Part shown: piece by piece, positions 6,565 to 15,799 of the stretch
Numbering within the stretch: the first letter of the stretch is position 1
Layout: each line of letters opens with the position of its first letter
Source: Mucilaginibacter sp. cycad4
GTDB lineage: Bacteria > Bacteroidota > Bacteroidia > Sphingobacteriales > Sphingobacteriaceae
Reading direction: 5' to 3'
Length of the DNA stretch: 64,000 nucleotides
Assembly: GCF_034263275.1 (NCBI RefSeq)
Contig: NZ_CP139559.1
Coordinates: forward strand, 372,001 to 436,000
The notes under the pieces: generated by a model
Told to the model about the DNA's origin: nothing
The model's database searches: none
What the model saw: only the letters and a program-made list of their open reading frames with translations
Translations under genes and position numbers: made by a program

Positions 6565-8915
6565 ATACTAAGCCTGCTGTTTACCGCCTTACAATATTAA
6601 GTATTTTGCTGATTATTATCGGTTCGGGCTGCAGTATTACCCGTGGTATTCGCAAGGACCAGGCACTGGTACGCAAGATTACTATAAAAGGCATTGATGA
6701 GGAATTTGCGGAAACCGCTATAAATTATGTGGATAAGGAGCAGCAGCCTAATAACTGGCTCAATTTGCAGCTTTACTACACCTTTAGTAAAAAAGGTAAA
6801 AAAAACATAGGCGAAGCTCCCGTAGTTTTAGATAGTAACCTGGTTGAGTACTCACGGCTGCAAATGGAAAAATACATTCGCAGCCGTGGTTATCTTAAAG
6901 CAAAAATTACCGATAGTGTGATAGTCAAAAAGCAGAAGGCCGAGCTGGTTTTTACTGCCAATGAAGGCCCTATGTTCCGCATCCGTAAGTTTACAGATAG
7001 TATTGCCGATAATAATATTAAGGCTTTGTATAATGGTAACCGCAACCGGGTATCTCACATACAACCGGGAGGCAGATTTGATACCGATAGTTTAGCCTAT
7101 GACCGCGACCAGCTGTATTTGCTCATGAAGCATAACGGTTACTACGATTTTTACAGGCAGTATATCAATTTTACCTACGATTCTACCTTTAACAGCAGCG
7201 TGGTTGATGTAAAAATGATCATCGACAATCCGGCGGGGAAAACGCAGCACCCGGTTTATACTATCAACAATACATTAATTACGATATCAAACAGCCAGGG
7301 ACGCACACCTGGTAAAGTTGATACGATACAGGTTGATTCACAGTTCAGGTTTGTTGACTACTCTAAAAGGTTTAAGCCAAGGGTAGTAACCGATTACGTT
7401 TTTCAGAAAAAAGGCGAAGTATATGATATTGATAAGCAAACGCGCACCACCACGCGCTTATCCGAGCTAAATGTTTTCAGAAATGTGCCCAACCCTGTTT
7501 ACGAAAAATTGAAGGATAGCTCCAACAGGCTTAATACCCGGATAGATATTGTGCCGCTTAAACGGATGAGCGACCGTATTGAAGGCGAGGTGCTTTTTAG
7601 CGGTGGTCGTTTCGGTTATAACGTGGGTAATACTTTTACCGACAGGAATTTGTTTAAGCAGGCCGCTATATTGCAGCTAAAAGTTAACTGGAGTATCCTT
7701 TTTGATAATGGCAACAATGTAGGTAACGATCACAGCATTATTCAAAACCAGGAGTTTAGGGTAGGGGCACAGCTTGTCTATCCGCGCCTTTTGCTTCCGT
7801 TCAAATTTCCTTTCCTGGGTAAATTTGCAGTTCCGCATACTACATTTTCGTCAAACTATTCATTGTTTTACCAAAAGGACCTGGTTAAGCGCGAAAGTTT
7901 TATCAATTCTATTACGTACGACTTTTTTGACACGCCTTATAAAACACATACCATTACGCCCATCAACATTGAGTTTTCGAGAGGTATAATTGATCCGGCT
8001 GCAAGGGCTGCTTTGCTTGCCCAAAACAGGTACTCATATGTTTATTTGATCGGGCGTACGGTTTTCACTTCCGGTAGCCAGTATACTTACCAGGTTAATG
8101 CTATAAAACTTAATGGTTATGAGAATTTTACCTATTTCCGCGGCAGTTTGGATATTGGCGGTAATTTCCTTAACCTGGTGAGCAATCTCACCAATGCGCC
8201 TAAAGATACCCTTGGGCAGCACAAGCTTTTTGGATATACCTTTGCGCAGTATACCAAAGTTGAGCTTGATACGCGCATCTATCGAAATTTCGGCGGCGAA
8301 AAACAATTTGTTTTCCGCATAAACCCAGGCATAGGTATCCCTTATGGTAATAGCAATCAGCTTATTTTTGAAAAGAATTTTTATGCAGGTGGCGCCAATG
8401 ATATCAGGGCCTGGTTGCCACGCACATTAGGCCCGGGGCAATTTAACCGTGCTTCGTTTTATGGAACTGATGTTAATACACGCGCCCGCCTGAAATATCT
8501 TGATCAATTTGGCGAGATCAAATTTATTACCAATGCCGAGTACCGGTACCTGCTGGCAAATAACTTTTTTGGCGCAAAACTCAAAGGTGCGGTTTTTGTT
8601 GATGCGGGTAATGTGTGGCGTTTGCATGATGAGCCTGATAACCCCAACGGGCAATTTAAACTGAACAATTTTTTAAGCTCAACAGCTGTAGGTATTGGTA
8701 CAGGACTGAGGTTCGACCTAAGCTTCTTCGTTTTCAGGCTTGATGCAGCCTTTAAACTTAAAGACCCGCAATTTAACGGAGCTAACCAATGGGTGCTGAT
8801 TAACCATGCCGGCGAGCTATTCAGCAAGGGCTCATTCAAAAAAGCGTACGAAACAGCCAACGGTGAAAGCTACAATTTTATGCAGCTGAATTTTGGTATA
8901 GGATTGCCTTTTTAA
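6549..8915 (+). CDS. tamL: TamL-like lipoprotein, BamA/TamA (Omp85) superfamily
   Basis: The 788-residue protein starts with a lipoprotein-type signal (LTILSILLIIIGSGC), then POTRA-like repeats (about 25-340) and a C-terminal 16-strand barrel with a late motif GVFRLDAAFKLKDP-like region and ending MQLNFGIGLPF, as in Omp85 proteins. Lipidated TamA variants (TamL) are characteristic of Bacteroidota and work with TamB in outer-membrane biogenesis; no tamB is adjacent. No ATG fits: the signal peptide requires GTG at 6549 or TTG at 6555, and both lie inside the divergent methyltransferase start. A BamA paralogue of another role is the alternative. Confidence 0.85.
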   Translation: MILKAYTKPAVYRLTILSILLIIIGSGCSITRGIRKDQALVRKITIKGIDEEFAETAINYVDKEQQPNNWLNLQLYYTFSKKGKKNIGEAPVVLDSNLVEYSRLQMEKYIRSRGYLKAKITDSVIVKKQKAELVFTANEGPMFRIRKFTDSIADNNIKALYNGNRNRVSHIQPGGRFDTDSLAYDRDQLYLLMKHNGYYDFYRQYINFTYDSTFNSSVVDVKMIIDNPAGKTQHPVYTINNTLITISNSQGRTPGKVDTIQVDSQFRFVDYSKRFKPRVVTDYVFQKKGEVYDIDKQTRTTTRLSELNVFRNVPNPVYEKLKDSSNRLNTRIDIVPLKRMSDRIEGEVLFSGGRFGYNVGNTFTDRNLFKQAAILQLKVNWSILFDNGNNVGNDHSIIQNQEFRVGAQLVYPRLLLPFKFPFLGKFAVPHTTFSSNYSLFYQKDLVKRESFINSITYDFFDTPYKTHTITPINIEFSRGIIDPAARAALLAQNRYSYVYLIGRTVFTSGSQYTYQVNAIKLNGYENFTYFRGSLDIGGNFLNLVSNLTNAPKDTLGQHKLFGYTFAQYTKVELDTRIYRNFGGEKQFVFRINPGIGIPYGNSNQLIFEKNFYAGGANDIRAWLPRTLGPGQFNRASFYGTDVNTRARLKYLDQFGEIKFITNAEYRYLLANNFFGAKLKGAVFVDAGNVWRLHDEPDNPNGQFKLNNFLSSTAVGIGTGLRFDLSFFVFRLDAAFKLKDPQFNGANQWVLINHAGELFSKGSFKKAYETANGESYNFMQLNFGIGLPF

Positions 8916-8931
8916 GGTTTTAGAGGTTAAA

Positions 8932-9030
8932 GGTAAAAGGCGAAAGGTCAAAGGTTTTTTAGGAAAAGCCAGACAATAATCCTTTGCAAAGCTGCAGCCA
9001 CGTTTTGCCTTTCACCTTTAGCCTTTTACC
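8932..9030. repeat. Inverted repeat of AAAGG/CCTTT type
   Basis: The 23-nt arms 8932-8954 and 9008-9030 are complementary at 21 of 23 positions and consist of AAGG-rich units (GGTAAAAGGC...). They separate convergent tamL and the 177-residue membrane protein gene. The same low-complexity unit recurs at 11166-11288. Confidence 0.65.
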
Positions 9031-9046
9031 AAAAAGAGCCCTCGTT

Positions 9047-9580
9047 CTAAAACATATTCTTCAGGCCATCAATAATGCTTTCAAAAAAGGTTGGGATACT
9101 TAACCCATTGTGGTAGTTGAAGTAAAGGAAAATACAGAAGATAACCACGGCAATAATGATGAACCGCTTAAACATATAGGCCAGCAATACCAGCAATAGG
9201 GGGATAGCTATCAGTAATACCCAGCTGATATGGAAAGGGCTTAGTTTACTATCGTGTTTGTAAATGTAATACAGTATGGCATGCGTACCGGCGTCGTTCA
9301 TGTGTTTGGCGTACAGGAAGCTTGAACGGTCAAGCTTGTGGCGATAAAAAGCCGTGCCTTTGTCAAACTTAAGCTCTTCTGTAAAACCGTTCATTACAAA
9401 GGTGAAAACACCGTTTACATTTTCCTGTATCACGCCTGCCGTATCGGTGGCAACTACGGCAACCTCATCAACAGCAAAGGGGTTTTCTTTAATTACAAAA
9501 TGGTTGATAGCGGTTTTATCGGCAAATGCAAAGCTGTGTGCAGCAGTAAAAAGGCAAAAAATAAGTAAAAGTTTTTTCAT
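9047..9580 (-). CDS. Exported membrane protein, unknown function
   Basis: A 177-residue protein with a signal peptide (MKKLLLIFCLFTAAHSFAFA), an extracytoplasmic domain of about 95 residues (with KFDKGTAFYRHKLDRSSFLY), and two closely spaced hydrophobic segments near residues 120-160 followed by a short tail. I recognise no family. The gene is convergent with tamL and divergent from the cupin gene, so it is probably monocistronic. Confidence 0.75.
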   Translation of the reverse strand: MKKLLLIFCLFTAAHSFAFADKTAINHFVIKENPFAVDEVAVVATDTAGVIQENVNGVFTFVMNGFTEELKFDKGTAFYRHKLDRSSFLYAKHMNDAGTHAILYYIYKHDSKLSPFHISWVLLIAIPLLLVLLAYMFKRFIIIAVVIFCIFLYFNYHNGLSIPTFFESIIDGLKNMF

Positions 9581-9781
9581 GGTTTGGATAGAAAGCTCTT
9601 TATCGATGCTGTAATTATCTGCAATAAAAATAGTGTTTTTTATGAGCTATTGATTAAAGAAATAATTACTCGCATTAAGTACGCCGGCAAGTTCATCCAT
9701 AATAAATATGGAACGCCACTGTTTTGCAATAATTATACTGCAATTAGATGGTATTAACGGTTAAATGTTAGTTTGGCCCAT

Positions 9782-10141
9782 ATGATAAAAGCTTACAGGC
9801 TATACACCGGCGACGATGGCCATTCGCATATTGAAAAGGGTACGATTGAATTAGGCCCGCTTAATGAGGCGCTGGCTATCAGGTTCCAGGAATCGGAACC
9901 GCATGCTTTTTATGATTACCATAATGCTCCTGCCTATCAATATGTGATCACCCTTACCGGTACCCTTGAATTTGAGACTTATCCCGGCGAAAAGTTTATG
10001 CTGAATCCCGGCGAGATCCTGATAGCCCAGGATATCACAGGCACCGCACACAAATGGCGGCTCATAGACGATGCCCCCTGGAAACGGATGTATGTTACCT
10101 ATGATCCTGCAAAGCCGATTAATTTTGTGGCTGATAAATGA
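9782..10141 (+). CDS. Cupin-domain protein
   Basis: The start is the ATG of MIKAYRLYTGDDG; an in-frame TTG nine bases earlier overlaps a promoter-like TTAGTTTG box. The 119-residue product is a single small cupin barrel. AYQYVITLTGTLEFET carries the G-x-L-E-F part of cupin motif 1 and GEILIAQDITGTAHKW the motif 2 histidine. Several histidines typical of metal cupins (motif 1 HxH) are absent, so metal binding and catalysis are uncertain. No operon partner. Confidence 0.75.
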   Translation: MIKAYRLYTGDDGHSHIEKGTIELGPLNEALAIRFQESEPHAFYDYHNAPAYQYVITLTGTLEFETYPGEKFMLNPGEILIAQDITGTAHKWRLIDDAPWKRMYVTYDPAKPINFVADK

Positions 10142-10161
10142 TCTGCCGCGGGTTTACTACC

Positions 10162-10290
10162 AACTGCCGCGGGTTTAGCGATAGCGTAACTCGTGGTTGA
10201 GTATAGTCGAGGCTTTCAGCTTCAGTTTTAATTAAGCTGAAAGCTTAATTAATGCGGCACCACAGGTTGAAAACCTGCGGCAGTTTTTTG
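10162..10290. repeat. Palindromic element sharing cores with 17538-17703
   Basis: Outer arms 10162-10176 and 10271-10285 (AACTGCCGCGGGTTT type) are complementary at 14 of 15 positions and end in a T-run. Inner arms GCTTTCAGCTT (10212-10222) and AAGCTGAAAGC (10234-10244) are perfect. GTTTAGCGATAGCGTAACT (10173-10191) and TTAAGCTGAAAGCTTAA (10232-10248) occur identically in the element at 17538-17703, so both belong to one repeat family. Confidence 0.8.
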
Positions 10291-10393
10291 GATTTATGTA
10301 ATATTCCTTTCACAAACCCTGATACAAAAACCAACAAAATTTTAATAATTGCGGCAATTCAGTAAATTCGGCAAATACCTTTATAATCCTCAA

Positions 10394-11167
10394 ATGAAAG
10401 ATACCAAACAAAACTACCGTCGTTATTTTTTAAAAACTACGGCTGTAGGAACGCTGGCGGCTATGGGAATACCATCAATTGTTTCATCGGCTTTAGCCGC
10501 CGAAAGACCAGCCCCAAAAATAACTTTTAACCAGGGAGATGTAGTGCTTTTTCAGGGAGACTCCATTACCGACTGGGGCCGCGATCATAACAAAACCGAA
10601 CCCAATACCACAAGCGCTTTAGGCTCGGGTTATGCATTGCTTACCGCATCGCAATTGTTGCTTAAGCACGCCGATAAAGGCCTCAAAATTTACAACAAAG
10701 GCATCAGCGGAAATAAAGTGTTTCAACTGGCCGACCGCTGGGATACCGATTGTCTTGCCCTTAAACCAAACGTGCTGAGCATCCACATCGGTGTAAACGA
10801 CTTTTGGCATACACTCACCAACGGTTATACAGGCACTATTGAAACTTACATTACCGATTATAAAAAATTGCTTACCCGCACCAAACAGGCCCTGCCCGAT
10901 ATTAAACTGGTGATCTGCGAGCCTTTTGCCGAAAAAAATGTAAAGGCCGTTGATGATAAATGGTACCCTGCATTTGATGCTTACCGCCAGGCTGCCAAAG
11001 ATGTAGCAGCAGAGTTCGGCGCAGTGTTTGTGCCCTATCAATCTGCATTTGACAAAGCCGAGCAAACAGCACCGGCCACCTACTGGAACCTCGATGGTGT
11101 ACACCCCAGCGTAGCTGGCGAAGCGCTCATGGCACAAACGTGGTTGAAAGCTACCGGAGCTCTTTAA
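10394..11167 (+). CDS. Tat-exported SGNH/GDSL hydrolase
   Basis: The ATG at 10394 is chosen because it yields a twin-arginine leader (NYRRYFLKTTAVGTLAAMG, cleavage after SALA); an upstream TTG would bury it. The 257-residue protein carries all SGNH blocks: Ser57 in QGDSITDWG, Gly105 in GISGNK, Asn135 in GVND, and Asp234/His237 in DGVHPS. It should be an active periplasmic esterase or deacetylase, for example for acetylated polysaccharide or rhamnogalacturonan. The Tat route fits a protein folded before export. No neighbours hint at substrate. Confidence 0.9.
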   Translation: MKDTKQNYRRYFLKTTAVGTLAAMGIPSIVSSALAAERPAPKITFNQGDVVLFQGDSITDWGRDHNKTEPNTTSALGSGYALLTASQLLLKHADKGLKIYNKGISGNKVFQLADRWDTDCLALKPNVLSIHIGVNDFWHTLTNGYTGTIETYITDYKKLLTRTKQALPDIKLVICEPFAEKNVKAVDDKWYPAFDAYRQAAKDVAAEFGAVFVPYQSAFDKAEQTAPATYWNLDGVHPSVAGEALMAQTWLKATGAL

Positions 11168-11288
11168 AGGCGAAAGGCTAAAGGTAGCTGCGGCTTTGCT
11201 TCTGAATATCTTTGGCCTTTCTATTTTGTTTCATTTAAAGACCTTTCGCCTTTAACCTCATTTCAACGCCTTTAGCCTTTCACCTCAA
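11166..11288. repeat. AAAGG/CCTTT intergenic repeat, second copy
   Basis: This gap repeats the unit GAAAGGCTAAAGG (near 11170) and its complement CCTTTAGCCTTTC (near 11269-11281), with CCTTTCGCCTTTAACC between. It resembles the repeat at 8932-9030 and abuts the ABC-F promoter. Confidence 0.55.
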
Positions 11289-11295
11289 AAAGTCG

Positions 11296-11303
11296 TATCT
11301 TTG
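11296..11303 (+). promoter_or_regulatory. -7 promoter box of the ABC-F gene
   Basis: TATCTTTG matches the Bacteroidota -7 consensus perfectly, eight bases before the start codon. Confidence 0.65.
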
Positions 11304-11310
11304 CGCGTAA

Positions 11311-13233
11311 ATGATTGCTATAAATAACCTTACGTTCGAGATTGGTGCGCGGGCCCTATATGATGAAGCCAACTGGCATATTAAACCCGGTGAAAAAATT
11401 GGTTTAATTGGTGCCAACGGCACAGGTAAAACTACCCTTTTAAAAATTATTGTAGGCGACTATAAGCCTACCTCCGGAACTATATCAATGGCTAAGGACC
11501 TTACCATGGGTTACCTTAATCAGGATCTGCTTTCATATTCATCTGACAAAAACATCGTACACGTGGCCATGGAAGCCTTTGAGCGTCAGAACCAGCTGCA
11601 TGACGAGATAGAGAGCCTGCTCAAGAAGCTGGAAACGGATTATAGCGAAGAACTTTTAAATAAACTAAGCGACAAGCAACACGAATTTGAACTGCTTGAC
11701 GGTTACAATATCGAATACAAAGCACACGAAATTTTAGCTGGTCTGGGTTTTAGTGATGACGACTGCAAACGCAAGCTGAGCACGTTTTCGGGCGGATGGC
11801 GGATGCGTGTAATGCTGGCCAAGATCCTGTTGCAGGCACCCGATATCCTGCTGCTGGATGAGCCTACTAACCACTTGGACTTACCATCTATCCAGTGGCT
11901 GGAAGATTATTTGAAAGCATTTAGCGGCGCTATCATCATTGTATCGCACGATAGGTGGTTCCTGGATAAAGTGATCAACCGTACCGTTGAATCACGCAAG
12001 GGTAAGCTTACTGTTTATGCGGGTAACTATACTTTTTACCTGGAAGAAAAAGCTTTACGTGAAGAAATTCAGCGCGGCGAGTTCAAAAACCAGCAATCAA
12101 AAATAAAGCAGGAAGAGCGCCTGATCGAGCGTTTCCGCGCCAAGGCCTCTAAGGCAAAAATGGCGCAGTCACGTATCAAGATGCTTGATAAAATGGAGCG
12201 GATTGATGATGTGGATGATGATAACCCTTCGGTTAACTTCGCTTTCCGTTTCTCCAAACAATCGGGCAGGCATGTAATCACCTTAGAGGATATCGTTAAA
12301 AAATATCCTGCAATTGATATTTTAAATGGCGGTGAAGCTGTAATTGAAAAAGGCGATAAAATTGCCCTGATCGGTGCCAACGGTAAAGGTAAATCAACCC
12401 TGCTGCGCATCATCGCATCTGCCGACAAGGATTATACTGGTACGGTAACCACCGGCCATAACGTAACTACTACTTTTTTTGCCCAGCACCAGCTGGAATC
12501 TTTACACCTCGAAAATCAGATTTTACAGGAGCTGCAATCATTTGCTCCAAAACATACGGATACCGAGCTGCGTACCATTTTAGGTTCGTTTTTGTTTACC
12601 GGGGATGATGTGTTCAAGAAGATCAAAGTGCTATCGGGTGGTGAAAAATCGCGCGTGGCTTTGGCTAAAGCGCTTACTGCCGATGCCAACTTCCTGGTAC
12701 TGGATGAGCCCACCAACCACCTGGATATGCAATCGGTAAATATCCTGATCCAGGCATTGGAGCAGTACGAAGGTACTTTCATCGTGGTATCGCACGACAG
12801 GTATTTCCTGGATAATGTAGCTAACAAGATCTGGTTCATTGAGGATCAGAAGATCAAGATCTATCCAGGTACTTACGCCGAGTTTGACGAATGGTTTGCC
12901 AAACGCAAGCTGGAGCCCAAAGCTGCCGCGCCTGCACCTCAGCCTAAAAAGGAAGAGAAAAAGCCTGAGCCTGTTAAACAGCCGCAAGGCGAAAACAAGC
13001 ATCAGCAGCTTAAAAAATTAAACCAGGACCTGGCCAAAATGGAGCAGCAGATTGCCGACCTTGAAAAAGATGTAAAGCAACTGGAAACCCAACTGGCCGA
13101 CGAAAAAATATATAGCGACAGCGCCAAACTAAAACAAACCAACGCCACTTACAGTGCTAAGCAAGCCGAACTGAAACAAATTCAGGATAAGTGGGAAGCA
13201 CTGGCCGAGCAGATTTTGGAATTGGAATCGTAA
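11311..13233 (+). CDS. ABC-F family translation factor ATPase
   Basis: The 640-residue protein has two ABC cassettes and no membrane span. Cassette 1 has Walker A GANGTGKT (34-41), signature FSGGWRMR and Walker B LLLDEPTNHLD; cassette 2 has GANGKGKS, LSGGEKSRV and LVLDEPTNHLD. The inter-cassette linker (about 235-300, ERFRAKASKAKMAQSRIK) is the ABC-F P-site-tRNA interaction region. The C-terminal 80 residues form a lysine/glutamate-rich coiled coil as in Uup/YheS-like members. It acts on the ribosome, probably to relieve stalling; an antibiotic-protection role is possible but not indicated. Monocistronic. Confidence 0.93.
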   Translation: MIAINNLTFEIGARALYDEANWHIKPGEKIGLIGANGTGKTTLLKIIVGDYKPTSGTISMAKDLTMGYLNQDLLSYSSDKNIVHVAMEAFERQNQLHDEIESLLKKLETDYSEELLNKLSDKQHEFELLDGYNIEYKAHEILAGLGFSDDDCKRKLSTFSGGWRMRVMLAKILLQAPDILLLDEPTNHLDLPSIQWLEDYLKAFSGAIIIVSHDRWFLDKVINRTVESRKGKLTVYAGNYTFYLEEKALREEIQRGEFKNQQSKIKQEERLIERFRAKASKAKMAQSRIKMLDKMERIDDVDDDNPSVNFAFRFSKQSGRHVITLEDIVKKYPAIDILNGGEAVIEKGDKIALIGANGKGKSTLLRIIASADKDYTGTVTTGHNVTTTFFAQHQLESLHLENQILQELQSFAPKHTDTELRTILGSFLFTGDDVFKKIKVLSGGEKSRVALAKALTADANFLVLDEPTNHLDMQSVNILIQALEQYEGTFIVVSHDRYFLDNVANKIWFIEDQKIKIYPGTYAEFDEWFAKRKLEPKAAAPAPQPKKEEKKPEPVKQPQGENKHQQLKKLNQDLAKMEQQIADLEKDVKQLETQLADEKIYSDSAKLKQTNATYSAKQAELKQIQDKWEALAEQILELES

Positions 13234-13269
13234 GCCCCACCCAACCCTCCCCTGAAGGGAGAGGGCTTT
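13234..13269. repeat. C-rich/G-rich half element
   Basis: CCCCACCCAACCCTCCCC followed by GGGAGAGGGCTTT directly after the ABC-F stop. It matches the left arm of the longer element at 15067-15170. Confidence 0.6.
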
Positions 13270-13292
13270 GATAAGTATGGGGTAAAGTATCG

Positions 13293-13343
13293 CGAATATA
13301 AAAAAGCCGCTATTGCATTGCAATAGCGGCTTTTTTATATTCG
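13293..13343. terminator. Perfect 25-bp bidirectional terminator
   Basis: Two exactly complementary 25-nt arms surround a single T. The GC core GCCGCTATTGCA/TGCAATAGCGGC is flanked by A6 and T6 runs, so it can terminate transcription in both directions. It follows the ABC-F gene. Confidence 0.9.
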
Positions 13344-13375
13344 TTTATCAAAGTTAATACAAACCTAAATTATAA

Positions 13376-13807
13376 ATGATCAACCAATATCGTGGGCTTG
13401 CCATAGCCATATTAATAACCAGTTGTATTATTATTGTGGGAATGGGGCATGGAGCAGTACCAGTAATATTTGCGGAGGTTGCGTTTCCGATAGCAAAAAC
13501 GCTTAAGTTTTCATTAACATTAACTAATAATGATGAAGACTCAATTGCAGCTGGGGCTTTGTTTCTTTTAATTGGCCAATTACTGCTGTTTATAAGTACG
13601 CACAAATTGAAATTGATAATGCGGCTTGTTGCGCTTGTTATGATGTGGATAGGCTTCTTTTACCTGGTACATAACATATTCACTAATGGCGGTTCAGCGT
13701 TCACTTTTGCAACAGGTTCTCCTTTTTTATTTTTGTCAGTTGCATTGTTTAGTTTTGACGTTAGGCAGTATTGGCTGCAGAATAAAACAGATATTGAACA
13801 GGAATGA
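13376..13807 (+). CDS. Four-span membrane protein, unknown function
   Basis: This 143-residue product is almost entirely hydrophobic, with spans near residues 7-30, 58-75, 79-97 and 104-125, and a short acidic loop (NNDEDS) between spans 1 and 2. No family is recognised. The stop overlaps the start of the T9SS Plug gene (ATGA), so the two are co-translated and may be functionally linked. Confidence 0.72.
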   Translation: MINQYRGLAIAILITSCIIIVGMGHGAVPVIFAEVAFPIAKTLKFSLTLTNNDEDSIAAGALFLLIGQLLLFISTHKLKLIMRLVALVMMWIGFFYLVHNIFTNGGSAFTFATGSPFLFLSVALFSFDVRQYWLQNKTDIEQE

Positions 13808-15066
13808 AATTAATGAGGATATTTTTAAGCATGGTAATCTTCACCATGTTTATTCAAGCAACCTTCGCCCAATCACCCTATAACAACAACGTTTACTCTC
13901 CGGCTATAAAAAGCGTGGAGTTTTATAACACTGCCAAGCAGGGTTCTTTTCCGGTGATCAACTTGGTATCGGACGAAAAAGTGCTGCTTGCTTTTGATGA
14001 CCTGCGGGGCGGCAGTCATAATTATTATTATACCATTGAGCATTGCGATGCCAACTGGAACTCATCAAACCTTTCCACTGCCGAATACCTGCAAAGCTTT
14101 ACCGACGACCGCCTCTATAATTACAACTACTCCACCGGTACCATGCAGAAGTATACGCATTACGAAATTTCATTGCCTAACAATAACATCGCTCCTAAAA
14201 TATCGGGCAATTATGTGCTGAAGGTGTATGAAAATGGTGATCAAAACAAAATGGTGCTTACCCGCAGGCTGTATGTGCTGGGTAAACGGGTAGCTATTGC
14301 CGCCGATTTGGTGGCTTCGGCCAATAATGCCACCCGGCAAACCAACCAGAAGATCAATTTTACGGTTGATTATTCGGGGCTTGTTGTGCAGAACCCTGCT
14401 TATGCCTTACGTACTTTCATTATGCAAAATGCCCGTACCGAAACTGCGGTGCTTAACGGGCAGCCCACTTATATCCGCGGTACACAGTTAATTTATAATG
14501 ATGTATCTATCAATGATTTTCCGGGCCGTAATGAGTTCAGGCTGTTTGATACCCGTACGCTCAAACTCAACTCGCAAAGGGTGGCTAAAATTTATAAGGA
14601 TTCAACCAATGTAGTAGTGCTGTTGGGTGATCCGGTGCGCGACCAGCCCAACTACATTTTTCAGTACGATAATGACGGGAAGTTTTATATCCTGAATAAT
14701 GACGGCACTACCCCGGCAACCGATGCCGACTATGCCCATGTGTATTTTACGCTATCAACAGGTAAAGACCCTAAAGAGGGTAGTCCATATGTAGTTGGCC
14801 AGTTTAATAATTACCGGCTTGACGAAAACAACAGGCTGCACCCGCTTGATAACGGCCGTTACACGGTAAACATGCTGTTAAAACAAGGCGTATATGATTA
14901 CGAATACGTTTGGGTAGATGCCAAAACAGGCAAAGCTGATGATATTCCTTTTGAAGGCAGTCATTTTGAAACCGAAAACGAATACCAAATGCTTACCTAT
15001 TATCGCCCACCCGCTGCCCGCTGGGACGAACTGGTAGGTTTCAGGGAGTTGGTGACGAAGCAGTAA
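13804..15066 (+). CDS. Type IX secretion Plug protein (DUF5103)
   Basis: A signal peptide (MKLMRIFLSMVIFTMFIQATFA) precedes about 398 residues typical of DUF5103: an N-terminal beta domain (YSPAIKSVEFYNTAKQGSFPVI, DDLRGGSHNYYYTIEHCDANW), a middle LYVLGKRVAIAADL segment, and a C-terminal domain with GSPYVVGQFNNYRL and DYEYVWVDAKTGK. In structural work on Flavobacterium the protein called Plug closes the SprA translocon on its periplasmic face; this is the same family. It acts at the outer membrane. No other T9SS gene is in the window, which is usual because T9SS genes are dispersed. Confidence 0.88.
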   Translation: MKLMRIFLSMVIFTMFIQATFAQSPYNNNVYSPAIKSVEFYNTAKQGSFPVINLVSDEKVLLAFDDLRGGSHNYYYTIEHCDANWNSSNLSTAEYLQSFTDDRLYNYNYSTGTMQKYTHYEISLPNNNIAPKISGNYVLKVYENGDQNKMVLTRRLYVLGKRVAIAADLVASANNATRQTNQKINFTVDYSGLVVQNPAYALRTFIMQNARTETAVLNGQPTYIRGTQLIYNDVSINDFPGRNEFRLFDTRTLKLNSQRVAKIYKDSTNVVVLLGDPVRDQPNYIFQYDNDGKFYILNNDGTTPATDADYAHVYFTLSTGKDPKEGSPYVVGQFNNYRLDENNRLHPLDNGRYTVNMLLKQGVYDYEYVWVDAKTGKADDIPFEGSHFETENEYQMLTYYRPPAARWDELVGFRELVTKQ

Positions 15067-15170
15067 CCCCACCCAAACCCTCCCCTAAAGGGAGAGGGCT
15101 TTAAAATCAAACTTATAGCGATAGCAAATCAAAAGTCTCCCCTTTTAGGGGGAGATTTAGAGGGGGCTTT
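15067..15170. repeat. Full C-rich/G-rich palindromic element
   Basis: The left arm (CCCCACCCAAACCCTCCCC...) and right arm (AAAGTCTCCCC, GGGGGAGATTTAGAGGGGGC) are approximate inverted copies of each other with a 40-bp centre. Related copies are at 13234, 17734, 19832, 20984, 22682/22871 and 61379. Its right edge adjoins the -7 box of the thioesterase promoter. Confidence 0.8.
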
Positions 15171-15171
15171 G

Positions 15172-15179
15172 TATCTTTG
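15172..15179 (+). promoter_or_regulatory. -7 promoter box of the thioesterase gene
   Basis: TATCTTTG is a perfect TAnnTTTG match. Its last bases form the TTG that would start a longer frame at 15177, which is why the ATG at 15198 is preferred. Confidence 0.7.
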
Positions 15180-15197
15180 CACCAAATTTCACCCAAT

Positions 15198-15749
15198 ATG
15201 ACCGGAAAATCGCCGCAGGAATCATACACCATCATGAACGAACTGGTATTGCCCAATGATACCAATACCCTAAACAACCTGATGGGTGGCCGCCTGCTGC
15301 ATTGGATGGATATCGCCGCTGCTATTTCGGCACAAAAGCATTGCAACAGGATTGTGGTGACCGCTTCGGTAGATAACGTATCGTTCCAGTCGCCGATAAA
15401 ACTGGGCGATGTGATCAGCATTGAAGCAAAGGTTACCCGTGCGTTCACTACTTCGGTTGAGGTAAGGATGGATGTTTGGGCGCAAAACATCCCGTCGGGC
15501 ACTAAAGTAAAAAGTAACGAAGCCTATTACACCTTTGTAGCCCTGGATAAAGATGGTCAAAAGACAACTGTACCTGAGCTTGTCCCCGAAACTGATAAGG
15601 AGCGTGCACTGTATGAAGGTGCACTTCGCCGCCGCCAATTGAGGTTAATATTAGGCGGAAAAATGAACCCAAATGATGCTACTGAATTGAAAGCGTTGTT
15701 TTTTGGCGATCAGTTACCACCAAATCTTGGCGAAGAAATAAAGCAGTAA
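15198..15749 (+). CDS. Acyl-CoA thioesterase, hotdog fold
   Basis: From the ATG at 15198 this is a 183-residue hotdog protein of the YciA/BACH class. NTLNNLMGGRLLHWMDIAAAISA carries the conserved N-x-x-G-G-x-L-x-x-W-M-D helix with the catalytic Asp, and VTASVDNVSFQSPIKLGDVI the following strand. A second motif, SNEAYYTFVALD, is typical. It hydrolyses acyl-CoA in the cytoplasm, helping maintain CoA and membrane lipid balance. The C-terminal 40-residue tail (RRRQLRLILGG) is common in Bacteroidota homologues. Monocistronic from its own promoter. Confidence 0.9.
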   Translation: MTGKSPQESYTIMNELVLPNDTNTLNNLMGGRLLHWMDIAAAISAQKHCNRIVVTASVDNVSFQSPIKLGDVISIEAKVTRAFTTSVEVRMDVWAQNIPSGTKVKSNEAYYTFVALDKDGQKTTVPELVPETDKERALYEGALRRRQLRLILGGKMNPNDATELKALFFGDQLPPNLGEEIKQ

Positions 15750-15799
15750 CAAATTTACCGGCGTATCGTCTAAATGGTTTAAACATTAAAACTACTGCC